Source: an uncultured Clostridia bacterium
GTDB lineage: Bacteria; Bacillota; Clostridia; Oscillospirales; Oscillospiraceae
Length of the DNA: 5,501 nucleotides
Assembly (NCBI GenBank): GCA_946405655.1
Contig: CAMJHX010000099.1
Span: 1 to 5,501 of the forward strand
Direction: 5' to 3'
The position numbers and the translations under genes were made by a program. Shown one piece after another: positions 5,412 to 5,501 of this stretch. Numbering within the stretch: position 1 is the first letter of the stretch; the number at the start of each line of letters is the position of its first letter. A model generated the notes under the pieces. It worked only from the letters and a program-made list of their open reading frames with translations. It was not told the origin of the DNA and searched no databases.

Positions 5412-5501
5412 CCGTGTTTGTAAATAAATTGTGAATTTAGGCGAATGAGACAGGGAAAAACGGGGAGCAGGTGCGTTCTTGGGTGGAAATGACAAGAGAG
5501 T
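5412..5501. other. Intergenic stretch upstream of the promoter, no gene supported
   Basis: Ninety bases run to the right edge. The left part is AT-rich and may act as an upstream promoter element for the riboswitch unit. A GGGGAG at 5462-5467 precedes a plus-strand GTG at 5471, which would begin a divergent frame, but only about ten codons are visible, too few to support a gene. Confidence 0.4.

Noticed and set aside
5471..5501. Start of a divergent plus-strand gene at GTG 5471
   Set aside because: About ten codons are visible, with only a GGGGAG upstream; too little to support a gene.

Overview
The window reads as chromosomal DNA from a GC-rich member of the Firmicutes, most likely a gut-type clostridial lineage. 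The reasons are strong AGGAG/GGAGG ribosome binding sites, a lysine riboswitch that ends in an intrinsic terminator, a YlmH homologue, and a Tet(M)-like GTPase fused to a YacP/Rae1-type NYN nuclease. No species can be named from the sequence alone. All three genes lie on the minus strand, so transcription runs from the right end to the left end.

Right part (about 5411 down to 3425): a sigma-A type promoter (TTGACT, 17 bp, TATACT) drives a leader of about 250 nt. The leader contains a complete lysine (L-box) riboswitch aptamer at 5203-5365, a possible antiterminator, and an intrinsic terminator at 5144-5186. A strong GGAGG then precedes a 548-residue NhaC-family membrane transporter (3480-5126). 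The gene ends in a strong 12-bp-stem terminator (3425-3460). Off-switch control by lysine implies that this 'Na+/H+ antiporter' is really a lysine importer of the LysW type, or at least serves lysine homeostasis.

Middle (3300-3408): a compact palindromic repeat. It has four TTAGGA(A/G) heptads on the left, their inverted copies on the right, and two small GC hairpins in the core. It abuts the promoter of the next operon.

Left part (3298 to 1): a short promoter and leader precede an 854-residue fusion protein. It joins an EF-G/Tet(M)-like translational GTPase (about residues 10-600) to a C-terminal NYN ribonuclease domain (about 712-854) of the YacP/Rae1 family. Rae1 of Bacillus subtilis is known to cut mRNA in the ribosomal A site, and Tet(M)-like GTPases bind next to that site, so a GTPase-directed A-site nuclease is a natural hypothesis. 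The fusion's stop codon overlaps the start of ylmH (ATGA, 4 bp). YlmH is an S4-domain RNA-binding protein linked to ribosome-associated quality control, and its C-terminus runs off the left edge. Together the pair looks like a small translation-surveillance operon. It is the most interesting part of the window.
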